From: Dyadobacter sp. CY261
GTDB lineage: Bacteria > Bacteroidota > Bacteroidia > Cytophagales > Spirosomataceae
Direction of reading: 5' to 3'
Length of the DNA stretch: 64,000 nucleotides
Assembly (NCBI RefSeq): GCF_021440085.1
Contig: NZ_JAKCPW010000011.1
Location: forward strand, 124,001 to 188,000
Under the pieces are notes generated by a model. That model had not been told where the DNA came from and did no database searches. It saw nothing but the letters and a program-made list of their open reading frames with translations. The position numbers and the translations under genes were made by a program. Within the stretch, counting starts at the first letter, position 1. Each line of letters opens with the position of its first letter. Positions 33,353 through 41,674 of the stretch are shown piece after piece.

Positions 33353-34783
33353 TTAAGAGATAATGTCTTTCACAAGCTTACCTGCCACATCGGTCAACCG
33401 ATAACGTCGCCCCTGATGCTTAAACACCAGTCGCTCGTGGTCCAGGCCGAGCTGATTGAGGATTGTCGCGTGCAGATCATGGACATGAACAGGGTCCTTG
33501 ACTATATTGTATCCGAAATCGTCCGTCTCGCCATACACGAGCCCAGGCTTAATCCCTCCACCAGCCATCCAGATCGTGAATGCCCGCGGGTGGTGGTCCC
33601 TGCCGTAATTGTCTTTCGTAAATTTACCCTGGCAGAAATTCGTCCGGCCAAACTCCCCGCCCCAGATCACCAGCGTTTCATCCAGCAATCCCCGTTGCTT
33701 CAAGTCGGTAACCAATGCAGCCGATGCCTGATCTACATCCTTGCATTGCCCGCTTATTTCCTTGGGTAAACCGGCATGTCCATCCCACCCCTGGTGATAG
33801 AGCTGAATGAACCGGACACCCTGCTCGGACAGTTTCCTGGCCAGGAGGCAATTGGCCGCGTACGTACCGGGCACAAGGCATTCTGGGCCGTACATTTTCA
33901 CGATCGACTCGGGCTCTTTGCTCATGTCGGTGATTTCCGGCACCGCCGTTTGCATGCGGTAAGCCATTTCGTATTGCTGGATCTTCGCTGTTACTTCCGG
34001 ATCGCCAAATTCATCGAACGTACCCTGGTTCAATTTTGCAAGTTTGTCGAGCATGCGCCTCCGCTCCGACCTGTCCATTCCTTCCGGATCTCCGAGATAC
34101 AGCACCGGATTTTCTCCGCTGCTGAACTGGACGCCCTGATGCACCGAATCGAGAAAACCGTTCGTCCACAATTTGGAATAAACCCCCTGGCCATTCCCTT
34201 TGCCTCGGGAAAGCAATACACAAAAGCTCGGCAAATTCTGATTTTCGCTCCCTAACCCATAACTCAGCCAGGAACCCATGCTGGGTCTGTTCCCCACCTG
34301 TGCACCCGTTTGGAAAAAGGTGAGCGCCGGATCGTGGTTGATGGCGTCGGTATTCATGGACTTGATAATGCAGATATCGTCCACAATGCGGGCGGTGTGC
34401 GGTAATAGCTCGCTCACCCAGGCACCCGAATTACCGTGCTGCTTGAAATCGAATATGGAGCCCGCCAGCGGGAAACTGGTTTGATTGGAGGTCATACCGG
34501 TGAGCCTTTGACCGCTCCGGATCGATTCCGGCAGGTCCTCACCAAACATTTTATTGAGTAATGGTTTATGGTCAAAAAGCTCAAACTGGGAAGGTGCACC
34601 ATTCTGGAAAAGGTAGATCACCCGCTTTGCCTTCGGAGCGAAATGTGGTAAGCCGGATACAATATCGTTCACACTGTTTTCTGTGTCCGATTTGAAAAGA
34701 TCGGGAACCAGCAAAGAACCTAATGCGGCACCTCCTATCCCAAGACTAAGCCTGGATAAAAAATGCCTTCGATTCGTATTCAT
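33353..34783 (-). CDS. DUF1501 protein (Tat-exported, alkaline-phosphatase-like fold)
   Basis: 476 aa from MNTNRRHFLSRLSLGIGGAA, which reads as a twin-arginine signal; an upstream ATG at 34810 only adds a non-signal leader. DUF1501 features: VIYLFQNGAPSQFELFDHKP, RFIQLYHQGWDGHAG and VIWGGEFGRTNF, with a C-terminal HPRAFTIWMAGGGIKPGLVY. The fold is related to sulfatase/phosphatase enzymes, but a substrate is not established. It is always found beside DUF1549/DUF1553 cytochromes, as here (7 bp from the downstream gene). Confidence 0.85.
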   Translation of the reverse strand: MNTNRRHFLSRLSLGIGGAALGSLLVPDLFKSDTENSVNDIVSGLPHFAPKAKRVIYLFQNGAPSQFELFDHKPLLNKMFGEDLPESIRSGQRLTGMTSNQTSFPLAGSIFDFKQHGNSGAWVSELLPHTARIVDDICIIKSMNTDAINHDPALTFFQTGAQVGNRPSMGSWLSYGLGSENQNLPSFCVLLSRGKGNGQGVYSKLWTNGFLDSVHQGVQFSSGENPVLYLGDPEGMDRSERRRMLDKLAKLNQGTFDEFGDPEVTAKIQQYEMAYRMQTAVPEITDMSKEPESIVKMYGPECLVPGTYAANCLLARKLSEQGVRFIQLYHQGWDGHAGLPKEISGQCKDVDQASAALVTDLKQRGLLDETLVIWGGEFGRTNFCQGKFTKDNYGRDHHPRAFTIWMAGGGIKPGLVYGETDDFGYNIVKDPVHVHDLHATILNQLGLDHERLVFKHQGRRYRLTDVAGKLVKDIIS

Positions 34784-34851
34784 TCCAAAATCAAAAATCG
34801 GCTTTTCCATGTTCCTTTATGCATTAATATTGGCTCCTTTTGGCAACCAGA

Positions 34852-37179
34852 TTAGCTTTTTGTGATTGTTTCTTCCATGTTATAGATCGTGCTGATCACC
34901 CGCATCATAGCCGCCGCTTTGGCGACGTCTACTTTTTGCCCGTGTTTGCTATCGCCTATGTTTAGCGCAGCGCCCGCTTTACTTTTACTTTTTGAAAATG
35001 TGGAGAGTTCCTCTTTATAATAATCAACCAGCAATTGTGTTTCTCCCGCATTCGGCTTCCGGCAAACAATTCTTTGGAAAACCTCGCTGATCTTGGCGTC
35101 GACAGAAGCTGGTGACGCGCTAAGCTGCTCTGCCAGCACGCGGGAAGCTTCCAGGACCGTGGGATCGTTGAGCATCACAAGCGCCTGAAGCGGGGTATTC
35201 GTTTTCTGGCGTTTCACCTCGCAATGGTCGCGGTTGCTGGCGTCGAAAATGATCATTGCGGGCGGTGGTAATGTCAGTTTAATGAATGTGTAAAGCCCCC
35301 GCCGGTACAACGCACTGTCTGTGTCCTGGATATATTTCGCAAGGCTTCCCCTATTTGCCGTAGTTGCTTCCCAAATCCCTTTAGGCTGATAAGGTTTGAC
35401 GCTCGGGCCACCGATTTCCGGATTGAGTAACCCACTGGTAGACAATATAATATCCCGTATAGACTCTGCCGGAACCCTGTAACGCGCACCTCTCGCTAAG
35501 TAGATATTTTCAGGATCTTTATTTTTCTTTTCCTCTGTCATCCCGGACGATTGTCTGTAAGTCGCCGAAGTAACTATTTGCCTGATAAGCCTTTTGATAT
35601 TCCAACCGTGATTCATAAAATCCACTGCAAGCCAATCCAGAAGCTCCGGGTGACTAGGCAGCTCACCCTGCATGCCAAAATCCCCGGTACTCTTGACAAG
35701 CCCTCTTCCAAAGATCTCCTGCCAGATCTGGTTCACAAACACCCGGGCAGTGAGCGGGTTTTGTTTACTTGTTGTCCATTTCGCGAGTCCGAGGCGGTTA
35801 CGGGGATACTTGGTTGTGTCGAATTTCATCACTGCAGGCAATGCGCTGGCAGTAACTACTTTTCCCGGTGCATCGTATACGCCACGGTTCAGCACGTGTG
35901 CAGGTCGCGGCTGATCGTCTTCGCCCATTACCGATACCACGATCCGGGCCGTGTCTTTACTATTAATAAAGTTAAGCAGGTTCTTCGTATCACTACTGGA
36001 TATTGTTAAAACAGGCGTTTTGGCCGGGCCGCTGCCTGCACTGCCGTCAAAGCCCTTTTCCTTTGAGCTATTAAAAAATGCAAATAGCCTGTAATAGTCT
36101 TCCTGAGAAACCGGGTCATATTTATGGTCATGGCACTGGGCGCATTCGACCGTGAGCCCGAGCAACCCGGAACTGAATGTCTTCGTTTTGTCAAGATGGT
36201 ATTCGACCCGGTATTCCTCAGGAATGACGCCGTCCTCTTCGGTGATTTTATGATTTCGTAAAAATGCGGTTGCCAGTATTTGCTCTTTATTTGGATTGGG
36301 AAGCAGGTCGCCGGCGAGCTGCCACACCAGGAACCGGTCATAAGGCATATTGCTATTAAAGGCGTGGATAACCCAGTCCCGCCACGCCCATTGTGTTCGC
36401 ACGTCGTCATTCTGGTATCCGTAAGAATCGGCGAACCGGGCGATATCCAGCCAATGGATGGCCATTTTCTCTCCGTATGCCTTTTGCGACATTAAGTTGT
36501 CGACGATTTTTTCATAGGCATTGGCCGAGTTGTCTTCTGCAAACTTCCGCTGAATTTCCAGGGACGGGGCTAGGCCGGTCAGGTCGATTGCCAACCGTTT
36601 CAATAACTGCTCTCTTGTCGCTGGGTCGTTGGGTGCCAATCCTACCTCCTCCATTTTCGCAAGCGTGAAGCGGTCTATCTCATTTTCGCACCAGTCTTTG
36701 TCGCTTACTTCTGGCAATTTCGCCTGTTTCGGGGCTGCAAATGCCCAATGCTGCTCGTATCGGGCACCCTGCGCAATCCAGTTTTTGATCAGATCAATCT
36801 CCCCCTCATTCAGGAGGCCAAGGTGCGACTCTGGTGTCGGCATTTGATAGCCGGGATCTGTGGAAGTGATTCTCTTGTAAACCTCCGAGGCTGCGGGGTT
36901 ACCAGGAACGATCGCAAACTTTTTTTTGTCTTCCAGCGGCGCGTATGCATTATCTGCCATGTCCAGCCGCAAACCCGCCTCCCTTTTATTAGCATCCGGA
37001 CCGTGGCAGGCGAAGCATTTATCGGAAAGAATAGGCCGTATCTGGTAGTTGTAGGATATGTCTTTAGCAGACGTAACTTTCTTATTAACCAATCCTTTCC
37101 AGCCCAGACCCGCAACTAAAATACCGATTCCGGCTAGGAGGACATATTTGATAGGGAACGGAGCGTTCATTGCAGTCAA
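34852..37179 (-). CDS. DUF1549/DUF1553 protein with planctomycete-type cytochrome c domain
   Basis: 775 aa. One N-terminal membrane anchor (IKYVLLAGIGILVAGLGW) is followed by a cytochrome domain with CFACH (55-59) and the PSCyt pattern SDKCFACHGPDANKREAGLR. DUF1549 follows (WLDIARFADSYGYQNDDVRT, with a second heme-like motif in VECAQCHDHKYDPVSQEDYY), then DUF1553 (VFVNQIWQEIFGRGLVKSTG and DASNRDHCEVKRQKTNTPLQ). The family is very abundant in Planctomycetes and Verrucomicrobia and is linked there to polysaccharide use. It is probably a periplasmic oxidoreductase component. First gene of a six-gene minus-strand run leading to fucD, the SDR gene and fucP. Confidence 0.85.
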   Translation of the reverse strand: MTAMNAPFPIKYVLLAGIGILVAGLGWKGLVNKKVTSAKDISYNYQIRPILSDKCFACHGPDANKREAGLRLDMADNAYAPLEDKKKFAIVPGNPAASEVYKRITSTDPGYQMPTPESHLGLLNEGEIDLIKNWIAQGARYEQHWAFAAPKQAKLPEVSDKDWCENEIDRFTLAKMEEVGLAPNDPATREQLLKRLAIDLTGLAPSLEIQRKFAEDNSANAYEKIVDNLMSQKAYGEKMAIHWLDIARFADSYGYQNDDVRTQWAWRDWVIHAFNSNMPYDRFLVWQLAGDLLPNPNKEQILATAFLRNHKITEEDGVIPEEYRVEYHLDKTKTFSSGLLGLTVECAQCHDHKYDPVSQEDYYRLFAFFNSSKEKGFDGSAGSGPAKTPVLTISSSDTKNLLNFINSKDTARIVVSVMGEDDQPRPAHVLNRGVYDAPGKVVTASALPAVMKFDTTKYPRNRLGLAKWTTSKQNPLTARVFVNQIWQEIFGRGLVKSTGDFGMQGELPSHPELLDWLAVDFMNHGWNIKRLIRQIVTSATYRQSSGMTEEKKNKDPENIYLARGARYRVPAESIRDIILSTSGLLNPEIGGPSVKPYQPKGIWEATTANRGSLAKYIQDTDSALYRRGLYTFIKLTLPPPAMIIFDASNRDHCEVKRQKTNTPLQALVMLNDPTVLEASRVLAEQLSASPASVDAKISEVFQRIVCRKPNAGETQLLVDYYKEELSTFSKSKSKAGAALNIGDSKHGQKVDVAKAAAMMRVISTIYNMEETITKS

Positions 37180-37209
37180 TAGTAATTTCGAACATAAAAT
37201 TGCATATAC

Positions 37210-37255
37210 ATCTTCGCTCGAAGATCGTATAGCTTGTAAGAACGATGCAAATCTA
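37210..37255 (-). promoter_or_regulatory. candidate -7 box and dyad upstream of the cytochrome-fucose gene run
   Basis: On the minus strand TAGATTTG (37248-37255) fits TAnnTTTG, without a matching -33 box at the right distance. Just downstream ATCTTCG-CT-CGAAGAT (37210-37225) is a perfect 7-bp dyad; its 2-bp centre is too tight for an RNA hairpin, so a protein-binding site is more likely. Both assignments are tentative. Confidence 0.4.
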
Positions 37256-37528
37256 TGACCACAAAATACAATGAAGTGATAACCGATTGCGCATTACTGA
37301 TACTCCGTTTGCATAATTGCCCGCCACATTCATTCTTCCCCGGAATTCGCCTATGGGATTAAGATGGTGCATTGAGGCAAGGATCGACCCAAAGATAACC
37401 GATATTGCTTACCGGCCACGGGCAAGTCCTGTGAAGAAGATGGGGCTTTCCTAATCAAAGAAACGCGCTGGATATTTGCATATCTCTGAGGAAACCGATC
37501 ACGCCAGGGAATTGCACGATCGTTTTCG

Positions 37529-37555
37529 AACAGCCGGGCAACACACCCGGCTGTT
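37529..37555 (-). terminator. stem-loop terminator after the Gfo/Idh/MocA gene
   Basis: AACAGCCGGG (37529-37538) and CCCGGCTGTT (37546-37555) form a perfect 10-bp GC-rich stem with a 7-nt loop, 27 bp beyond the stop of the oxidoreductase gene. The minus transcript has no clear U-run after it (CGAAAACG). Position at the end of a same-strand run makes termination the best explanation. Confidence 0.7.
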
Positions 37556-37581
37556 AACTGGAAAATCTTAGAAAGAAATGG

Positions 37582-38670
37582 TTAAATCTTTACGCTTTTA
37601 CCCGAAGCAACCGACTTATAGATCGCTTCTACGACACGAATATCGCGCAGCCCCTCCTCGCCCGGGGCGATCAGATCGGTATTGTTCATGATCGCCAGGC
37701 AGTCCTCGTCCATTTGCTTCGCCTGCTGGCTTTTGATCGGGAAGTTGATGATCGTACCGTCCGACATGCTCCCCTTGTTGCCATTGTAACCCGACTGTGG
37801 CTCCAATTTCAGCCAGCCTTTTTCGTAGTTCACCTGCAAATAGTTCATGTTGATGCCAAAGCTCGTCTGGCAGGCTGCTCTTGCCCCGCTCGGGAAATCG
37901 AGCATAAACATCATCGTTTCTTCAACTTCCTTATAAATCTCCGGCCGGGTAGTCGATGCCTGGGCGATCACGCTGATGGGCTCTTCGCCTGTGGCCAGGC
38001 GCGCACCTTGCAATGCGTACACGCCCATGTCGCCCATTACGCCCCCGCCGAGCGCTTTTTTCTGCTTCCAGTGATCGGTCCGCGCGTCGAAATAGCCCGC
38101 GGCGCTGTTCACCATCTTCACTTTTCCAAACTTTTGCTCCTTGGCTACCTTCATGTAAGCCTGGATGTTCGGATCGTGCTGGCACCGGTACCCGATCGCC
38201 AGTTTCACCTTGTTACTTTTGCAGGCCGCGATCATCGCCTCGCAATCGGCTACCGAGGGCGCCATCGGCTTCTCGCAAAACACATGCTTGCCGGCTTTCG
38301 CCGCCTTTACCACATATTCGCGGTGCATCGAAGGTGGCAACACTACGTACACAATGTCGATATCGGGATTTTTGGCGATCTGATCGAAATTCTGGTAGTT
38401 GTAAATATTCTTGTCGGCAATATTGTATTTGGCTTTCCACGCCTCGGCTTTCGAAGGTGTACCTGTCACGATGCCCGCCAGATAGCACTTTTCGGTCAGT
38501 TGCAGCGCGGGTGCCAGCAGGTCGGTACTGTAATAGCCCAGACCCACAAGCGCAATACCAAGCTTGTCCTTCTTGGGTGCGGTTGCTGCAAGCAGCGGGT
38601 TACCCGAGAACAATGTGGCTGCTCCGGCCAGTGATAATGTCGATAAAAAATCGCGTCTTTCGATTTGCAT
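37582..38670 (-). CDS. Gfo/Idh/MocA-family oxidoreductase with Tat signal
   Basis: 362 aa from MQIERRDFLSTLSLAGAATL; the longer start at 38718 adds residues ahead of a good twin-arginine signal and is not preferred. The NAD(P)-binding motif is IALVGLGYYSTDLLAPAL, then VVLPPSMHREYVVKAAKAGK and HVFCEKPMAPS (catalytic EKP). The C-terminal substrate domain is normal. It resembles periplasmic glucose-fructose oxidoreductase-type enzymes, with the nucleotide exported bound to the protein. Last gene of the GH43 locus. The sugar substrate is not evident. Confidence 0.88.
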   Translation of the reverse strand: MQIERRDFLSTLSLAGAATLFSGNPLLAATAPKKDKLGIALVGLGYYSTDLLAPALQLTEKCYLAGIVTGTPSKAEAWKAKYNIADKNIYNYQNFDQIAKNPDIDIVYVVLPPSMHREYVVKAAKAGKHVFCEKPMAPSVADCEAMIAACKSNKVKLAIGYRCQHDPNIQAYMKVAKEQKFGKVKMVNSAAGYFDARTDHWKQKKALGGGVMGDMGVYALQGARLATGEEPISVIAQASTTRPEIYKEVEETMMFMLDFPSGARAACQTSFGINMNYLQVNYEKGWLKLEPQSGYNGNKGSMSDGTIINFPIKSQQAKQMDEDCLAIMNNTDLIAPGEEGLRDIRVVEAIYKSVASGKSVKI

Positions 38671-38782
38671 AGCTTGTCTGATTGAATGTTCTGAATGAGG
38701 TCGCGGGCCAGAATGCACCGGTACAGCTTCTAAAAGCCCCTACCTGCACTCATTTTACCAAACTACCTGCATAATTTCTGTT

Positions 38783-39829
38783 TCAGGGTTCGATGGTCTG
38801 AATCTTTCCGTCCTTGTCCCTTACGAGCTCCCGAACCTTCACATTCCGTAAGTGGGTTTTTCCAGAAATTTCGGTGTCGTGATAAAAGATGTACCATTTC
38901 CCTTTGAACTCGACAATGGAATGGTGGGTCGTCCAGCCCTCAACCGGCTTCATGAGCACGCCTTTGTAAGTGAATGGCCCATACGGCGAGTCACTTTCTG
39001 CATAACACAGGAAATGGGTGTCGCCGGTAGAGTATGAGAAATAGTATTTGCCATTGTACTTGTGCATCCAGGCTCCCTCGAAAAACCGGCGGTCGTGGTC
39101 GCCACCCAGCAGGGGCTTGCCATGCTCGTCGAGTATCTGCACATCACGGGGCGATTCGGCGAACGTCAGCATATCACCACTCATTTTAGCCACCTTCGCA
39201 TTCAATGCAGGCTCCTGGTCATGTCCTTTGCCCAGGTCGGTGGAGAGTGATTTATCATACTTACCCGAATGCCAGCGTTGCAGCTGCCCGCCCCAGATGC
39301 CTCCGAAGTACATGTACGTCTGACCGTCGGAATCTGAAAAAACCGCCGGATCGATGCTGTAACTGCCAGGAATCGGCTGGGGCTCCGCCTTGAACGGCCC
39401 CGCAGGCGACTTGGAACTGGCAACCCCGATCCGGAAAACGTCTTCCTTGTCTTTTACAGGAAAATACAGATAATAAGTACCATTCTTAAAAGCCGCATCC
39501 GGCGCCCATAGCTGCCTTCCCGCCCAGGGAATATCTTTCAAATCCAGCACCACCCCGTGATCGGTCACCTTTCCGCCAACGTTGTCCATCGAATACACAT
39601 GATAGTCACGCATATTAAAATGGCCGCCTTCGTCATCCTGCGGCACATTGGCTTCGATGTCGTGGGAAGGATAAATGTAAATTTTGCCGTTGAAAACATG
39701 CGCGGAAGGATCGGCGGTGAACAGATCGCTGATCAACGGCTTCACCTTGGCTTGCTGACAATAACCGGTTTCGAGGCTGCCGAGCGCGAGAAGGGCCATC
39801 AATCCGGCGGGTAAATAGCTGCGGTTCAT
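38783..39829 (-). CDS. GH43-family glycoside hydrolase
   Basis: 348 aa from MNRSYLPAGL; an ATG nine codons earlier (39856) would overlap the SusD stop and is less likely. Signal peptide ends near TGYCQQ. Five-bladed propeller with catalytic base D40 (FTADPSAHV), pKa-modulating D160 (YSIDPAVF) and acid E251 (RFFEGAWMHK). GH43 enzymes remove arabinosyl or xylosyl units. It lies between SusD and the oxidoreductase on one transcript. Fine specificity (xylosidase or arabinofuranosidase) cannot be decided here. Confidence 0.9.
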   Translation of the reverse strand: MNRSYLPAGLMALLALGSLETGYCQQAKVKPLISDLFTADPSAHVFNGKIYIYPSHDIEANVPQDDEGGHFNMRDYHVYSMDNVGGKVTDHGVVLDLKDIPWAGRQLWAPDAAFKNGTYYLYFPVKDKEDVFRIGVASSKSPAGPFKAEPQPIPGSYSIDPAVFSDSDGQTYMYFGGIWGGQLQRWHSGKYDKSLSTDLGKGHDQEPALNAKVAKMSGDMLTFAESPRDVQILDEHGKPLLGGDHDRRFFEGAWMHKYNGKYYFSYSTGDTHFLCYAESDSPYGPFTYKGVLMKPVEGWTTHHSIVEFKGKWYIFYHDTEISGKTHLRNVKVRELVRDKDGKIQTIEP

Positions 39830-39852
39830 ATATAATTGCTGATTAATACGGT

Positions 39853-41667
39853 TCAATATCCGGAATTTTGTGGAAAAGCAGGTCCATCCACAACTCTATC
39901 GATCTGCGTCTGCGGAATTGGGCGCAACATATTGAAATCTTTTACATAAGGCGCTGCTTCCTGGTTCCATTCCTGCACACGGCGTACGAGCGAGCGGGTA
40001 CGCACGAGGTCGTGCCAGCGTTGCCATTCCCCGAAAAACTCCCGGCTGCGCTCGTCGAGGATGAAATCAAGAGTCACATCGGAGGCGGTGATGGTCATTG
40101 CTGCGGCTGCGGCTGCATTCTGGGCCGTCGTAGCGCTCTTGCGGAAAGCTGCGCGCTGGCGCACCACATTCAGTAGGCTGGCTGCTTTTGCGGCGTCGCC
40201 CGCTTTAAAATAAGCTTCCGCACCGGTCATGTACACGTCCGAAAAGCGGTACAACACGCAGGGCCGCGTCGATGGATCGTTGAAGTTCGCTCCGCGGCTC
40301 GGGTCCATGAATTTTTTCAATGCAGGAAAAATTCCGTTGTTCCAGAGGCTCGGCGGTACCACGATACCTTTGAATGGCCTGCTGCCTATAAACTGCGGTG
40401 CGCCAGGCACCTCGTAATCCGGCAGCCAGACGGCGGTATCCGAGCCCACGACGGTGGTGTAGCTAATCCCGCGACTGTTATTAGCCGTATTGGCCGCGTT
40501 GGTGACAGAAGTATTCGAAATATAAACGGTGTAAAAGGAATTGGCAAAACGCGAGTCTACATCCCGCTTCGTAAATGCCTGATCCAGGAAATAGTTCTTG
40601 CCTGCGCGCGGGCCGGTAGCCAGCTTATCGGAGTTCGGGCGCATACGGACGTAAGGGCGACCATAATACGAATCGCGGATCATACCCGAAGTACCGCTAT
40701 TGACAAACGCTCCCGACGCATTTTTAAAGGAATTGATACCGCTGTTGTTCGGATAATTCCAGTTGGTAAACCAGGGCGACAGGTTTTGTGCCGCGCCGCC
40801 GCCCGCAGCCGCACCCACGCTGTAATAGCCGTATTTTGGGTCGAGGACGTGGTCGCTGACAAACATGGATTCCTTGCCATAATCATTAGCCGGCACGAAC
40901 GCGTCGCCGTAATCCTGCCAGAGGTCCAGCCCATAGGCCGATTTATTGGCAATGATTTCATCAGTTAATGCAGCTGCTTTGGTAAAATCGGCTGCGGTGT
41001 TGTTAAGCCAGCCGCGGGTGAGGTAGGCTTTGGCCAACAGAAACTGCGCAACCGGCTTAGTAGCGGCCTTTCCCAGGAACGGGGCGGTAGGCTGGTTAGG
41101 CAGGTCGGCTGCCGCCTCGGTGAGATCTTTGATGATCAGTTCATAAACCTGCGCGGCAGGTTGGCGAGATGCCGCCTGAGACGGTACGGTGATGAACTCG
41201 GTATGCAAAGGCACGTCGCCCCAGGTTTGTACCAGGTAGAAATACCAGAACGCCCGGAGAAACTTCGCTTGCGCCAGGTATTGTTTCCGCGTCGCCTCGG
41301 GCAATTCAATGGTCTGGCCGTATTGCAACACACCGTTCAGCGTATTGATATCCTGAAACGCAATGCCCCAGGCTGAGCCAAAGTTGCTGCCGTTCAATCC
41401 ATTATAAGTATAGGGAATAGGCGTACCGGCACTAAGCCCCTGGATAAACTCGTCGGTTCCCGCCTGCATTTCCACAGTAAAGCCTTCGGTGCCCCATTGG
41501 CTGCGGATATCATTATAAACGCCCGCAATGCCTCCGAGCACGCCCGATGGCGAATTGAAATAGGAAGGAACGATCTGGGATTGCGGATGCTCTTCGAGCA
41601 CTTTTTCACAGCCCGAGCTCAGCAACGCAACCAGGCTGGCGGTGATCAGAACTTTTATGGATTTCAT
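39853..41667 (-). CDS. SusD/RagB-family lipoprotein of the GH43 locus
   Basis: 604 aa, longer than the other two SusD proteins here. Lipobox SLVALLSSGCEK. SusD blocks: YFNSPSGVLGGIAGVYNDIR, YLAQAKFLRAFWYFYLVQTW, and near the end FILDERSREFFGEWQRWHDL followed by LRPIPQTQIDRV. It caps the SusC transporter 7 bp upstream and binds the substrate glycan, presumably an arabinose- or xylose-containing one given the GH43. Extra length is in the middle part with Asn/Ser-rich loops. Confidence 0.93.
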   Translation of the reverse strand: MKSIKVLITASLVALLSSGCEKVLEEHPQSQIVPSYFNSPSGVLGGIAGVYNDIRSQWGTEGFTVEMQAGTDEFIQGLSAGTPIPYTYNGLNGSNFGSAWGIAFQDINTLNGVLQYGQTIELPEATRKQYLAQAKFLRAFWYFYLVQTWGDVPLHTEFITVPSQAASRQPAAQVYELIIKDLTEAAADLPNQPTAPFLGKAATKPVAQFLLAKAYLTRGWLNNTAADFTKAAALTDEIIANKSAYGLDLWQDYGDAFVPANDYGKESMFVSDHVLDPKYGYYSVGAAAGGGAAQNLSPWFTNWNYPNNSGINSFKNASGAFVNSGTSGMIRDSYYGRPYVRMRPNSDKLATGPRAGKNYFLDQAFTKRDVDSRFANSFYTVYISNTSVTNAANTANNSRGISYTTVVGSDTAVWLPDYEVPGAPQFIGSRPFKGIVVPPSLWNNGIFPALKKFMDPSRGANFNDPSTRPCVLYRFSDVYMTGAEAYFKAGDAAKAASLLNVVRQRAAFRKSATTAQNAAAAAAMTITASDVTLDFILDERSREFFGEWQRWHDLVRTRSLVRRVQEWNQEAAPYVKDFNMLRPIPQTQIDRVVDGPAFPQNSGY

Positions 41668-41674
41668 AGTCGGA

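Larger units (their letters stand above)
37180..37581. other. non-coding interval between the cytochrome gene run and the GH43 locus
   Basis: 402 bp with no credible coding frame. The left part carries the candidate promoter and dyad of the cytochrome/fucose run, and the right end holds the terminator-like hairpin of the GH43 locus. Between about 37260 and 37525 I see nothing I can name. Confidence 0.6.

Noticed and set aside
34784..34810. Upstream start for the DUF1501 protein
   Set aside because: The longer start places nine residues before the twin-arginine signal; the internal Met gives a normal signal sequence.
37714..38634. 306-aa plus-strand reading frame over the Gfo/Idh/MocA gene
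   Set aside because: Antisense shadow of a well-supported enzyme gene with intact cofactor motifs.
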